NCBI GenBank assembly: GCA_034336665.1
Contig: JAPFBE010000002.1
Coordinates: 16,222,906 to 16,286,905 of the forward strand
Source: Luscinia megarhynchos
Lineage: Eukaryota; Chordata; Aves; Passeriformes; Turdidae
Length of the DNA stretch: 64,000 bases
Direction of reading: 5' to 3'
Shown here: positions 35,161-49,718 of the stretch, piece by piece
Layout: the number at the start of each line of letters is the position of its first letter
Numbering within the stretch: the first letter of the stretch is position 1
Program-made: the position numbers and the translations under genes
The notes under the pieces: generated by a model
What the model was told of the DNA's origin: nothing
Databases searched by the model: none
The model's input: only the letters and a program-made list of their open reading frames with translations

Positions 35161-38100
35161 TGTTCCCAGCTTGGGTTCTGGCATAAGATGTGTCTGAAAA
35201 GCCAATTCTTCATGTGCTTGAATGAGGAAAAAGATTGAGTCTAAAAATAATAATAATAAAAATGATAGATCTTCCTTTGGAAATGTTGGCTGAAACATTT
35301 GTTTTTGTCTCTTTTTTTGTTCCCAAATGGCTTTTATGAGAATATTTCTTAGTGCTTTTACATAACATTTTATATTGTGTTAAATCACTGATCAGATTTC
35401 TTTGAAGAGAATTCTTGTGGGGCTTTTGCAATGCTAGGAAAAGAAGAAAAAAAAAAAGGAAAGCATATTCTTTTCTTTCTTTCCAATTGGAAAATTTCAA
35501 CCCAAATCAACAGGGAAATGGTTTAATTTCAGGCTCCTAGAGAGATACTAGAAACACTGGCAAGAAGGAGAAAAATAATTTTAAAAGGTACAGCTGATAC
35601 TTCATGTTCATTCTGCATGTTTTGAATTGTTTTCCTTGTCAACTAAAATGGTGTCAACAGTTTTTAAAGATGCAGATTTAAAATATCCAGTTAAATCAGA
35701 TCCAGAGTATTTTTTTGCAAAGAAAAAAAGCCTGGTGTTCCTGAAAGGCAACACAGCATGATGAATTCAGACTGCTACTACTGCCCTGCTTTTTGACAAA
35801 CACAGCTGAACCAGGAATTTTTTATTTCTTTTGATGAGTGTAAGAGTAATCTCATTGAGGTTTCTCTGCACACTGTTGATAGTTTTTAAACTATAGGCAT
35901 CTAATTGCAAGCTATTTAAACTGAACTTCGTATAAAATTTGTGCAAAATAATCTGGTATTAGATAAAGAATGCACATCATAAATAAGGCCACAAAAGTCT
36001 GCAAAAGTACACAAAGCAGTTAGTGTGGCTAAAAGGTTTACAGAGTTGCTGGCAAATGTGTCAAGTTTTGGAATCTATAAAAGTCTGTAAACATTGGTGG
36101 AAGGAGATTTCATCTCAGATGGTACAAATTGCATGTTAACTTTCACCAGGCAGGTTTTCCATTCTGTCTTGTAGCCTTTGGGAGCAACAGTGTGGAAGAT
36201 GGAAGATGTTGCCCTTCCCATGGACATGGACATCAAATCACCAGTTTGTGTGTGGTGCTCCTTTTGGCACTCCAGCAAAACCATCTCTGTCTGCTCTGGC
36301 CCCTGACTGGACACTGACATTTTTATCTCCTGCTTTCCAAGACCCCATAATTTTCATTTTAAGACCAAAATGAAAATAAATTAAGAAAGATTTAATGCTC
36401 AATATCTTTACTGAAATAAATAGCTTTTTTTTTTCCTCAAGGAAGCTCAACAGCTTCTCTATGTGCCAAACCTTCTTCTGATCATTGTCTCAGTTTGGCA
36501 TCTTCTCTTGAATGTTTCACGAGCTGAGTACTGGTCCATAACAAACACTCTTGACTGGATTTCTAATTGAAACCATTAACATTTTTTGAGTTCTGTAATA
36601 AAAAAACAAATATAATACAAAGAAGGCTGAAAATCTGGGTGATTTTTAATACCTAAAAGTAGCTCTTAAACTTGAGAGAAAAAGTTGCTGTTATTCACTG
36701 CATAAGCCACTGGAGCACATTCCAGCACAGATAAATGAAATCTCTGCTGCATTAAACATAGATAGCAAAACAAAAAGAAGTCTGCTTACAAATCCAGAGA
36801 GATTTTCATGCACAAAAGCAAAGCTGCTGAAGTTCTTATAGGATTAAAAATTGGAAAAATATGCAATTACAACCAATTTTTAAATAGAAAACCATTTAAA
36901 ATCATTCCACCCTTTTAAAATACTGGTGCCTATTAAAATATAGACATATTCATGTGGCTTTCAAATGCATTCCAGTAGAGTGTAAACTGACAAGTCACTG
37001 CATTTCATCACACAATAGTCAGAAGCAAAATAATGATGTTGCATTCTAAGCACTCATTAAATGCAGAAATATGCACTGAGGATGTAAATTTTGTATAGAT
37101 CCTCGGGGAAGCTTATAATTTATATTCAAAACTAAGATTCATGTTAAATACCCAGCTTCAAATCTCCCTTGGACAGTGTCTCTCCATAGATTTCTAAAAG
37201 TGTACATTTATGGAGTAAACAGAATATTTAATGGCTGCTAGCAGTATATCAGATTTGTTATGCTTATGGCAGCTGTGGGCATCAAATATTCATGCTGATG
37301 GTTCTTATGCAATGCTGACAGCTTTCTAACTTGTGAAATAAGTAATGGGTGAGTGGGAATTGATGAGATAAGTAGACTGCTTTATCTAAGAAGGGTGACC
37401 AAGCTTTTCTGTGACAGCAAGAAGATTAAGAGTTGCACTCTCAGAGCAAGAGGGAAAATCTGAAGGTGTATTTCTTCAGATTACAAACCAGACACATCTC
37501 TTGGTCTTGCCATATGTTTTCTTATTCTTCTCACTCTAACTGTCCTTTTCAGCCCCTGGGACTTATTTGTTGGAGTCAGGGTCAAGTAGTGAAAAAATGG
37601 CTTGTGAGTTTCTGCTACCAGACAGGCTGGGTCATTTCAGTCAACTGGGGGAAGAACAATAGCACTCACATAAACCAGTCCCATACTCCTTACTTAGGCA
37701 GTTTGCCCTTGCTCCAGTGAGGACAAATAAAGGATTTTACCTCTTTAAGGAGCATGGGGGATGGTCCATTAGAGATTTTGTTGTTGGAGCTTTTTGTTGT
37801 TTTAGTGGACCACAGTTCCCAGTGTTGGCACATCTGTAGTACATTGTCTCACTACTACTAAACAGTGTCCTTCAGTTTGATAATTTGGCATAATTGCATT
37901 GGAAAAAAGCTGCAGGTTTACCAGTTATCTTATACCATAAGCCAAGATCAGATCATAGGAAATTTCAAGCAGGGATGTTCTTCACTCTCTTAATAAATGT
38001 TTATTTTATATGATAGCCATTACTGTGCAGTAGTTACACATCCTTCATATTATCTGATCTCAGCATCTGGCCTTCAGGCTTCCAATTCCTGGCATATCTC

Positions 38101-41100
38101 TATTATAAGTCAAAGAAAGAAAAAGTATCTCCACAACAGTCAGGAGAAATAGTTCAAGTCCAGCACACTATATGATCAATGACAGTGACTTAATTGCCAC
38201 TTATGGTTTTCTAGATTTAACCACTAATATTACCTTTAATTCTTTCAGTCTGAGTTTCCTTACCTATGAGACAACACTTGAAATAATTTTGGTTCTCATG
38301 TATCTACCTTGTTAGTTGTTTCTGTGGTAAGTTACAGAATTGCCCTAAAGATAGTTCAGGAAGTCCATGCACAGTGTGATGTGAGTTTAAGCAAACTATA
38401 TATGCAACTCAAAAATCCAGTGTCAACCACGAGATAAAATGTTTCAGAACATGAGCTAAATCCATGTGCTTTCCAATAATAAAAAAAGAAAACCTCCCTT
38501 CATACCATAATCAAGAGGAATTGTATCCACACTCTCAAAAATAACTTTCCTCAAACACAGATAGTGATGCAAGGGAACCTGGGTAAGTCCAACTTTTTAT
38601 CACAGGCCTTGAAAGATAAGAACATTACTGAAAGGATAAAAGCCTAAACCTTGGTGCTCTCAGATTTATCACAAAGTGTGAGTAACTTGAAACTAACTCT
38701 TGCAAATTTGGCTTGGGAAGTGCCTTAGAACAGACTGAGCAATAAAAATAAGAGGTATAGGCAGAATGACTACTTTTTGTCTCATGGAGTTTTCTTCAAA
38801 GCATAAACTATGGTTCAGTGAGAATGTGCAGCATTAAAGTTTGCACCAAAATTCCTTTGCTGGAAGTTGTATTGCCATGATACAAGTAGTGTTACAGGAC
38901 ACACAAGAATTTTTTGTAGTAGATAACTTAGGGATGTCTTCCTGCTAGAAGAATTTCTTTCTAGTGCTCCAGCAGTCCAATTTTCCCTCACTTCCTGAAG
39001 AAGGAGAATTTGTGTTCTTGCCCAAACTAAGCTGTTTTCTTCTTCTCTCCCAGAAATCTTTGTGCTGTATCTTTGTAGAGAAGGGACAGCTGCAATTCAA
39101 TTTGATGTCCCAGGTGAAGTCATATTTGCCACTCACACTGTTCTAACATTAGCTTAATTTCTAAAATTGTTCACAGTTTAGAAAAGGCTGTCACAAACAT
39201 GTAAAACATTTGGAAAAGGAAAGCCACAGTCATCTACTTCTTTATGTTCTCTTCCAACTAGAGATTTGGTTTGTTTTTTTTTTTTAAGAACATATTCCAT
39301 ACATCTTTTGACATACTCTAGGTTCTGTTGGTCTTCCTTTCAACAAATGCCAAACCCAGTGGAAGCTGCTGTCTCAACTCTGTTCTAATTCTTTTGCAGC
39401 CTTTCTGCAAACATTCACTCACTACAGTTCCATATTCCCTTTTTGCATTTTCTGTCCCAGACCAGTTGAGGTTGGCAAATGTAGATCAGCTAAGGTTCAA
39501 AGAAAGAGGACTGAAGAAAAATACCCTGAAAAGCCTTTTCAGCCCAGTGGAGGTTTTTTCCATTTTTTTCCCTCTCTGTAGAATCTAAAACTTTTAAATT
39601 TTTCTTTGCTTTTTATCTTATTTTAAAAATCATTCTTCTAAAATACTGTGTTATTGGACTATGCCAGGATGCATTTCCTTGTCCAAAGATGAGGAACACA
39701 GCTGGCAGTTCTGTTTGAAACCAGATTTATACTTTGTCAGTGTAATATAACATATCTGAATAGACTGCGACTACTATTTTTATTCTTTAAGACAACTTAG
39801 CATTCTCCACAAGCTTCTGTCTTCCACAGGGTAGACTAAGTGCACCTGCTGAACTGTTTGCCCTTTCCCCTCATCTTCTATTTGCAAAATCTACACGGAT
39901 GGAAAGTTCAGCAGTTGCAAATTAGCTTTTACAGTGGGAATTTGTACTGGATAAAATTAGTTCCTGGTGGAACAACAGCTGGCCAACACACATGCATCTT
40001 TTTCCAGTGAGGTTTCTGCTTTCTCCTTCAGGTGGTTTATGGGTTTTATATAATAACTCATGTGTGAAAATACTTGACTGGCAGTAAAACGTGATGGAGC
40101 ATTTATCAGTGCTATTCCTGCATCTAATTCACAGGCCTGTAATTAGGGTTGTGAAAATGAGCAAAATCTTCCCACATAATACTTTGCTTTTTATTCCTGT
40201 GCTTAGGCTAAAGGTATGGAAAAGTCCTTTGCATTGTCCTGCACAATAATTTTATTTCTTTTCCTAGAAAAGCTGAGCAAATTTGCACAAAATATACAGT
40301 TGTTTAACCAAGGTCTTCTGGAAATTCTGCAACCCCTTGTTAAGTCTGGAAAGGTGTGTTGTAATAGAGACAGGAAAATACATGTGATACAAGGTAATGC
40401 AAAAAAGGTATAGGAGCTTTTGCAATATTGAAATTGAATCACTTTTCACCAAATCAGCATAAATTAATTTATTCATCTGAAATTAATAGAGTTACACAGC
40501 TATCCAAGTGGTGCCAGCATGAGGAGGATTCAAAAGACAGCTGATCTTCTAGTTTCTCACAATGGAATGAGCCAGAAGAACCCCACTGGAGCCAGAAGAG
40601 CAGAACTAGAGTGGAGATGCTGTCCCATTAGGGGTGAAGAGCAAGAAAAGAGCATGTGCATGGCCTCTAAAGCAATGACCACCTTCTCCTCCCCACACAG
40701 ATAGTGCCCTTATACATGGCATCCCCCACGAAGAGTTTTGCAGGGCTGGTGGAACAGATGGGAAAAAGCAGCAAGACAGTGACAGCAGCCTTTGGTACAC
40801 GGTCCTGTGCACAGCCATGTAAGCCCCTAGCAGTCAATGTTTAGGTGGGTACCAACAATTTGCTGGCTCAGATCCTTAGTACAAAGCAGCTGGCAACCTT
40901 TGAGACTTGAAGGAAGCAAGCACAGCCAAACTAAAATAGCTTGGATACTCAGTGATGTGCAGTAATGCTTCTCAGTAAACAATCCCATTTGGCTAAGAGG
41001 AAAATGAATACTAATAAACCAGCTGAAGCACAATAATATAAATTATTTCTAAGATGCTGAGGAAAATCCAGAAGTGTTTTATTGGGAGAGACAGACCATG

Positions 41101-44100
41101 TGGATGGAAGGGCTGTATTACATGCAGTGGCTTTCCTCTTCTGATGATGAATTGCATCCACCCCATTCTTTCATTTTGTTCCTCTCTGTCTAACTCTGTT
41201 AGGACAATGATACTTCAACACAAGGAAATAAACCCTTAATTAATAGTCTGTGAAGGAATTCACTTATCTGTAGCACACTCACTCTCAGTATGATTTCTCA
41301 GTGTGATAATTCCCTATTCTTCTGTCTTCATTCCTCATTTTCAGCTTTTGTGACTCAACTAATTTTTAAAAATGACACGAAATAAATGCTACTACAATAT
41401 GTCTGAGTGACAATTACACTACTTACTAGGTCAAGCCATTGTGGATGCTGAATGCCTTCTCTGTGTGAACACACCACAATTGTATTTCAGAGGTACTGAT
41501 GGTATTTTACCTTTTTTCCTACCTCTCCCCTCCCATGGTTTACTGTTATTTTTTTTTCCTTTTTGCTGTTTTATATCCCAGCTGACTATAATTTTTAGAA
41601 AATCTCTCTAAAAGGTAATTATTGGAAAGCTGGTTCCAGACATGCCAGTTTGTAGCCAAAGAACACAAGATGGATTACAACCACTATATCACACACATTA
41701 CCTGTGTTTTCAAATGACTTTTAATAGATTAAGAAAATAGAAGGCAAATCTTGGATTTTCACTTATGACAGCTCTCTTTGGTAGAAATAGATCAAAATGG
41801 AGGGAATAAATTATTGCAATCTAATGAGGTAAAGGTATGTACCCGCTGTAGCTAAAGGAAACATTTCTTATTTCTATGTGCTGATTCTGCAAAGTGCTGA
41901 GGATAAGGCTCAGCAATCCCAAAGTTATGCAGATGCTCAATTGTGAACCTGCAGCTGGTTCTGTGGCAGTCACAGACTGAAACAGCCAAAGGAGAGGGAC
42001 TGGGGATGCAACCTGAGTCCTCCAGACACACACAGCAGTGACCAGTTTCCTACCTGCTCTGCAGATGGGGAGCACACCCTCTTCTGGGTAAGAGCAGGGA
42101 AGGTGGCCACCCTTCCCACCCTTCCCACAAAACTGTCTCCCTGAAACAACTCTGACAACCTGCCATCCCAGGGAGAAGAGCAAGACATCTGCCTGTAGTA
42201 ATGTCGTCTTGAATTGTGAATTAATCAAGTCTCAGAAGTTGAGCTTAGGTGTTACAAGCTTCTCTGGGGAGCTCAAATTTACCTGGAAAGAATTCAAAGA
42301 GTTTTATACAAAATTATAGCTACAATTTAGCAAAGGGAAATGTGTATAGTTATGTTTCTTGTCGCTGGAGTGCTGTAAAATTGAAGCGAATTTTCAGTGT
42401 AATTCATTCAGAATGATTCTTGTTGAGTAATTATCTTCAATAAAGATCTGTCAATACAGTTTCAAGCTATTGTCATTTTATATCAAATATAAATTAGACA
42501 GTATAATGAATTCAGGTGCACCTAAGCTCAATGTCACATGAAGTTCTTCTATGATAATCAAGTGAAATAATTGCTCTAAGAAGATAAAAACAAAACCATT
42601 TAATACGATAAGAGTAAAACTCCTTTCTGCATTGTCATAGCATAGATGATTTTGCAAAATCTGGGTTATACATCTCAGGTAAATTCTACCTAATAAAGAT
42701 TTTGGGATTTTTTTATGGAAAGAAAGACCCATCATGTTGACTGGTGTAAAATAGCATAGCTTTAAAATAGATAAAATAATATCTATTTAAACTGGGTGAA
42801 GATTTGCCATAGAAACACTGATTTAAGCTTGTCAAGGTACTTAGATAAAGGCTGTGTAGCCAGAATCACTGGCAGGGTGTGCTGCCCAAGGGGCTAATTT
42901 AGCAATATTAATATTTTCTGAGACACAGAGACAATTGCTTAAATACCTTTTGGTTAGGGCATCACCAGCCTGACACATCTGAGCAAGAAAGAGTGTCAGT
43001 TCAGCAGCTATTGTGACTGGACCTGGAAAACAAGACAGTGCTGAATCAGAGGTTGGGTCACAGCTCCCATCAAGACTAGGGGCAGCTGAGTGTATTTTTC
43101 CAACAGGAACATTTTTCTGACCTACTCAGTGCTTTAGACCCAGTGGACACAAAGCAGCAGAAGCTCATTGTCCTCCATCCTGTCCTCAGAGGCCAGTGGT
43201 GGCATTGTTATTTTAACAATCCTTAAAGTGCTAAAAGTAGCGAATATTTTTTGAGAAGACAGAATCTGTGCTTTTAAGTCCATGCATTGTTATTCTGCTG
43301 TCTATTCTATCTCTAACTCTGAATGTTTCTCCAAGCCAGGCTGCCACAGATATTGTTTAAATTTGTCCTGCACAACCACAACAACTCAACACTTTTTGTT
43401 TCTGAATACAAAATTAAGATAAAAACCATTGCTTTTATACATCTATGGTTAATAGACAGAGAAAACCCAAAGATAGCTGGAGAAATGAGGACATGTGTAA
43501 AGGCTTTTTCTTTACAAGCACAGCAGCAAATTGAAACATGGATGATCCAAAGCAGAAAAGCCAGCAGCATCAAGCAGTGCCATACCAGAGATCTGAAACC
43601 AGCATTCAGCTCTCATAAAATAGAACAGAAGCTACTGAGAGAGTCCTGTCCTGACTCTAAGTAACAGGGAGTGGTGACCATGGGGTCCTGAAAGACAAAT
43701 GGCTGTTGAAATGGCTTTTATTTTTTTCAAGTTACTAACAAGTTTTCTAAAATCCTCCACAAAATGTGGTCATCTCCAGTGTCAGTACAGCTTATGTGCA
43801 TAAAGCAAAACAATGCATACAACGGGAGGAGTGTCTGTCTAGTAAATACAGCTCATTTCTCCAAATGGATTTAATAACAAAGCATTTTTAACAGAACATT
43901 GAGTAGTCAATCAATCCGAAATGGAAGACTGGCACTGCAGGATGCTGAGAGCTCTCAACCTCCACCTACATCCTTGGGGACATCCAGAGCCTCGCTGGGT
44001 CAGGTCTCTGCTCTGCCTGCATCTGGGGATCATTGAGGTGGATGCCAACAAACCCCTTAAGACACAGGCAAGCATTTTGTGTGTCTGCACAGGCACATGC

Positions 44101-47100
44101 TCCCAGGTTAGCTCCTTAATGCTTTGCACCTGACATTAAGACTAAATTATGCTGCAATTTGCAATTATTTCTCTTCCTGACTGTTCAAATCCGTGCTTTC
44201 TGGTTGCTGTAAACCCCTGCTTTGCTTTGCAGTGCTCCTTGGCTCCAGTTGCTCTATTATTAGTGATAGACTTACTTGTGCAGTAAATCAGCTCAGACAG
44301 GAGGAGTGCAGAGTTACTCTTCCATTTACCCTCTGCCTGACCAGGCACCAGCAGGAGTGACATACATCCAAGTACCCAGTAAAGCTGGGTACCCACAGGT
44401 CAAAATTAAGGCATGACCTGTACTGCACTTGTGCCATGATAAACTGTGTCCCAAGTGATAAAAAAAGAGCCCTATTTTGAGACACACTGGAGCAAACACT
44501 GGTTGAACCCTGTTTTCTTGCTCACATTGGCTATTTTAGAGTAGGGTAGCTAGAATTGCTGTTTTGCTGCTTCTTTTACTTGCATTACTCATTACAATTT
44601 TTCCTACACCCAGACAGAGCAATCTGGAAAGATTTGTTTCTCTGAAACAGTTAAGTGACCATCTATGTACATAAAAACACAGATTTATTTATGCTTTTGT
44701 ATGCTGCAATATAAACCAGCATTTTTATAATCATGGGAGAGTGAAACAATTGAATTCCATTAACTTTCAACTGGGCACAAAGGACCTGAGGGAGCATCAC
44801 CAAGGAGCCACAGCCTCGGGGGTGGCCATATGACCACTGGATTCTTTCTGCCTTCCCCTCAGAAATCTGGATACTGGGACACTGACTGAAATACTGACTA
44901 CAAGTCAAGTCCATTTTTCTACATAAAAGCTGAATACACTTGCATAATACCTCCTAGGCCAGCAAATAACTATCCCATGTAGTATGATGGCTGCTCTGGC
45001 AGCTTGATAGGCAGAACATGCTTCCCTTTCTGATTATAATCCCCCTCCATTTCTCCTCCCAAGCTGGAGAATGGGGAAGGCATGCGAGCAGCTTGGATTT
45101 GGGTTGTTTTCTGATTGCAGATAGGTTATTTAAGGGTTACACAGCCCTCCTTGGGCAGAGCTGGTGTCAGGGGCAGGCAGCCTCGAGTCAGAAATCAGTC
45201 TTGCACTGCAGTTCTTGACTGCCTGTAGGGTGCTGCCCTGACCCAAGAAATCTTGAAAGCAGAGAGCAGAAGGCACATTTTATTGCCATCTGTAACAGCT
45301 TCTCTGGAAAGAAACTGCCTCAGAGGTGACAACAAGATTGTCTTCTGAAGTTCGGGCAAAACTGGCACATTCAGAGGATGAACACATGAGACTCCTACAC
45401 AGCACTCTCTGGCAATCCCCAAGCAATGATTTCATCTATCCTGTGTCATGAGGGCACATTTCCTTTGCCCTTTAACTCAGGGTCAGACACGTGGAGAGGC
45501 TGGAGGATTGTGATCAATAACTGGCAAAGATGCATATCCCCTTCAGGGCTCTCCAGAACATCTAAGAACACAAGTGGTGCAGAGGCCACTGGCTGCCCAT
45601 CTGAAATCTCCCAGCACTGGGTTCTGCCCCTAGAGTTACGTGTTATGTGCTGTCTCACATTTTGCAGCTTGTGCTTGAGCCTGGCAGAGAAGCCAAGAGC
45701 TTTAAATGTCAGCTGTTTATTCTTCACTGAGCCTCTTCCTGAGGGGCATCCTGCTGGTTCAGGGGTCACCAGCAGGTGTACTTTGCTGGGAGCCTCCCCA
45801 TGTGATGGCAGAGGACCCCAGGACTGAGCAGTAAGGGCAAAATTAAGCACGCTGATTTTCTATCAGAGGAAAAAAAAAAGAAAGGCTTCCACTTTGCTGC
45901 CCCTACAAGTTCTTTCACTCCTCATGTCTGTAGAAAGCTCTGTTCCATCAGGCTGTACAAGTCCTTGACTTGTATTTTTCTGAAGAGTGGTGTGTGCTGG
46001 GCAGGTAAGAGCTCACACACGTGCACAGACCTTCTTTAAAATAAGACAAACACAGTGGGAAACCTCTATGCCACCTTCACCAGATGGTCTCACACCTGCC
46101 AGTATCTTCTGCTGGTGTTTACTGGGGTAACCACAGAGCTTTCTTTTCCTCCCCCATCCCATTGCATCTGTGGAAAAACAACTGCCACCTTACAAGATGT
46201 CCCCAGAACTCTGCCTCCTGCAAGGCTGTGGGCCACAGTGTGAGCTGGTGACATCCCCATGTGACAAAGCAGAGCAGGGCAGGATGTGTCAGTGGGCATG
46301 GCAGGGTGTGTTTGCACAGATGTTCCCATGCAGGGCATGATCCTCCACTCTGCTGCTGGAGGAGTGCAACAGGTCAGAGTCAGCCCCCCCCCAGCTTCCC
46401 TTGCTGATACACGTGTTAAGTCCATTATCCCATTTGCAGCACTTTTTCAGGATAACTGAGATGTGAATGTTTGAGCTGTGTCAACAGCTCACACTGTTAG
46501 ACCTCCAAGGAAATTAAGGACCCAAAATGATTGCAAGTGGAAAGCCTTTTTTTTTGTCTTTTTAATTAGCAATCCAACCAACCATTTAATAGAGAGCAAA
46601 ATAATCACAGAGGGGTGAAGAGAAGGTATGTAAACTAGATTTCTGCTTGGCTGGACCTGCTCTCTCAGGGTGCAATTGGTAACACTTGTCTGCAATAATA
46701 AATCTGTGCCTACCTGAGACATGTGGGAAAAGCTGGGGGAAAATGTCATTGCTGGCTTCTACAAAGATGTTTCTAATACTCCTATTTGCTTCCAATTGTT
46801 CCTCAAAGGCCAACTTTGATCTCACTAAAAAGCTAGGATTTCTACATTATTTCGAGAAAATTAAGAATACATTTTCCAGTGGATATTTCCACATTACTGA
46901 GGTTTGAGATCTTCATTAAAAGCCATTAAATCTTGAGGAATAATTACGCTGTTTCTCGTTAGATGAGGTCTGTGCCAGTAGGGCTTCTTAGCTCCATTTA
47001 TTTACCAAAATGTCCAATCCTGAAAGATACTCTTACATCTGCATATCTGAGTTATATTCCACATTATGTTTTAGCCCATACATAGCACTCTTGAGCCCTC

Positions 47101-48059
47101 CTTATTTTAAGAAACAGGCTTTTCAAATTCATGCATCCGTATCTAAAAATCTGCACTCTCTCTTTGCATTGAATTTTTGTTCCGTGCTTTTTTTCCCCAA
47201 GCTAACCCAGCAGGAGGTATTCTTGCTGAATATTTTACTTAATGCTGAGATCTAATCTGTGTCAGCTCCTCTGCAATGGGTTTTGTGGGGTTTTTTCCAA
47301 TTTTGCTCGTTGTGAGAAGGGATGTCTGGGGCATTAGCTGTGTGTGGAGGGAGAGTGCTGGCGTGTCCCTGGTGCTTCAGCTCCTCCTTTACCTGTGTGC
47401 TGGTGTTATTTGCTGTCAGATCCCAGCCTCCCCTGGCATGCCAGGCTGTGCTGGAGGAATCCCGGGTTTCACTCCATCATCCTCTGCTGCCTCTGACAGA
47501 GCAGCCACACTCATCACTGCAGGGAGCTCCCCCAGCCCAGGCAGGGCCATCTGTGCCTGCGCCCTGCCAGATGTGGAAATTCGAGGGAGTTTCACTGCAT
47601 CCTGGGCTGGGTTCAGACCTCCCCGTGCCCGAGCATGACCCACAGCACATCAGGCAGTCTGCTTTAGCTTGGGCCATTCTACAGCCTCCGGCAGAGGCTT
47701 TCCTGCCTTTGTGCTCCGTCCCTGCCAGCGCTTAGGAAGGGGGAGACTCTTTACACTGTGAGAGATGACACGTAGGAGGGCGAGATTCAGACATAGTTGG
47801 CAGAGAATTACCACTCAGCCTAATCTGGTGAAAGGAATATTTTAAAGCAACCAAAAAAAAGGAGGAGGATAAAGTATCTTTTTATACTGTGGGGTGCCTT
47901 TGGACAGAGATCTGTAAAGAGTCCCAAAGTACAGGACTGTTCCAGTTCACAAAATGAGAAAGCAAAGCTTCTCCCTTGCACATTCATCATGAACTCCAGG
48001 AAGGGAAGATTATAAATGCTGGACAAACGCTGGAAATAAAAACATAAATCTGCTGCAGA
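35161..48059. other. Long intergenic stretch, no gene seen
   Basis: Nearly 13 kb of mostly AT-rich non-coding DNA without recognised repeats. Frames of 80-135 codons (for example 41821-42228 minus, 43323-43664 plus, 45426-45827 plus) have no domain resemblance or splice support. The 47280-47740 segment is GC-richer and open on both strands but otherwise featureless. A run of about 400 bases from 36680 is very AT-rich and could be conserved non-coding DNA; that is a guess. Confidence 0.55.
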
Positions 48060-48260
48060 GATCGCGCTGCTCAAACAGCGTCACTCCCAGCCCGCACCCC
48101 TTAATAGCCCCACCGCTATTTATACCTGCACAAGCACCCTCGGAGCTGTGGAAAGCCCGAACACTGCCGGGACAAGGACTTCCCCGTGAGAGCAGAGAAC
48201 CTGTGTGTGCCACGGCAGTGACTCAGAAGTGGCCGGGGCTGCTCCATCGCCTGCTCGCAG
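48060..48260 (-). promoter_or_regulatory. TATA plus AP-1 promoter-like cluster
   Basis: On the minus strand TATAAATAG (48124-48116) is a consensus TATA box. A perfect AP-1 site TGAGTCA (48225-48219) lies about 95 bases upstream, with locally raised GC and CpG. On the plus strand CTATTTATAC is also close to a MEF2 site. A start would be expected near 48090, reading left. I found no coding exon or good donor downstream, so an enhancer RNA or lncRNA promoter, or chance, remain possible. Confidence 0.35.
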
Positions 48261-49625
48261 GGCGGTGCTGAGACAAACCCTGCATGCACCAAGCTGCTGC
48301 TTTGGAAGCCCAACGTGCTGCACACAGACTTGCAGAGCAGTTCTAGGCTAAGCACTAGAAAGCAATCAGTTTTGTTTTTTTCAGGAGATATTAAAAAGAA
48401 AAAAAAAGTTCATGGGAGAATTCATGAATAGAAACATGCCCAGAAACTCTTTCAGCTGTCTGAGGCTCATCATCTGCTGTTGTATTTGTAACAGAAGCTT
48501 TTAGAGGTTTGTTCCTTTCCCCAAGACAAATCCAGGCTTCTTGCATCCTGAGGTCACATGTCCTTGAATTTTCCCAAACAAAGTAATGTCCTGGGGCTTT
48601 GCTAAGAATTTTTTGTGGCTGTTTCAAATGCACCATTTCACTTGCTCTAGTGAAGGGGTTTATATGCAAACTCTCATGCAAGTCTTATCCTTTAGTAAGC
48701 CACAGTAACATCCCTGGCACTGGAAGTATTTAATAAGGAAGCCTCCTTTGGTGTGAAGTGATGCACAATGACAAAGTTTAGCCCTTCCAAAAAAGTCTTC
48801 TCATTCTCTTCCTCTGAACTCTAGAATATGTCATTCATCTGAACGTGTCTAGAAGATACCTGGTGCTTGAGGATCAGAGAGTTTATCTGGCTCGAGTACC
48901 TTGACTGCTGTCTCTTGGAAAATTTCAGCTGTTGCAGAAAATGAAGTGAATGGTGGTGTACAACCATGATTTTTTTTTCTTCTTTCTGGGACCTAAAGCC
49001 AGGACTTTGTTTGGTACATGGAGATTTCGTTTTTAACAGGGATTGCATCTAAGGGGAAATGAAACTCCTGCTCCAATCTTAATGCCAAATTAAAACTTGC
49101 AATGTTTATTCCTTGAGAGCACCTTGACAGCACAGAACCTCCACCATCACATTCCAGAGTAAAAATGTAGACATGTCTATTTGCCAGGGACAGTGACTTA
49201 GAAAACTAATCTGCAACTACAGAAACCACAGCCTCCAGCTCTTGCCCCTTGGGGCCAAATCCAGTACAGGGAAAAAGGCAAATGTCACATTTCCCAGCCA
49301 GCAAAGTTCCTGACCACCCAGAAGGCAAGCAGCTTTTTATGTAGCTTCTACAGCATCTCCTCCCAACCCTATTTAGACACAAACCAGGCCAGTACAGGCA
49401 ATGAACAGACTCTTCAGGGGCTGTTACTCTGCACTTCAGGATTGTGGTGAGAGGTCTCACAACACTGCCCATGGTGACAGGCCTTACAGAAACCTATCAT
49501 AGGAGGCAATACTTGTCCTGAGGAGCACCAGAGCCTAGAGAGGGGAAAAGAAAAGCTCAGCTCAGTGGGGAAATATGCCATGACTCAGCTCAGCAGTCAA
49601 AGAGCAGACAGATCAGACAGAGCCA
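48261..49625. other. Intergenic DNA, nothing recognised
   Basis: Non-coding AT-leaning sequence between the promoter-like cluster and the next CR1 scrap. Only short frames are present. Confidence 0.6.
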
Positions 49626-49718
49626 TACAATCATTTAATCTCACAAACACCTTCAAGATCATAGAGTCCAACTGTAAGCCTAACAGTGACAAGTCCATTG
49701 TTAAACCATCTCTCATTC
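49626..49718 (-). mobile_element. CR1 LINE 3' terminal scrap
   Basis: AATCATTTAATCTCACAAAC, ATCATAGAGTCCAACTGTAA and CCTAACAGTGACAAGTCCA on the plus strand are the reverse complement of the last 90 or so bases of CR1, missing the extreme tail. It is diverged and short. Confidence 0.85.

Noticed and set aside
43323..43664. 113-codon plus-strand frame
   Set aside because: AT-rich, no recognisable domain, no splice or promoter context; within chance for 64 kb read in six frames.
47280..47740. GC-richer region with 120-137 codon frames
   Set aside because: It is open on both strands, has no domain resemblance, and no splice site or promoter is paired with it.
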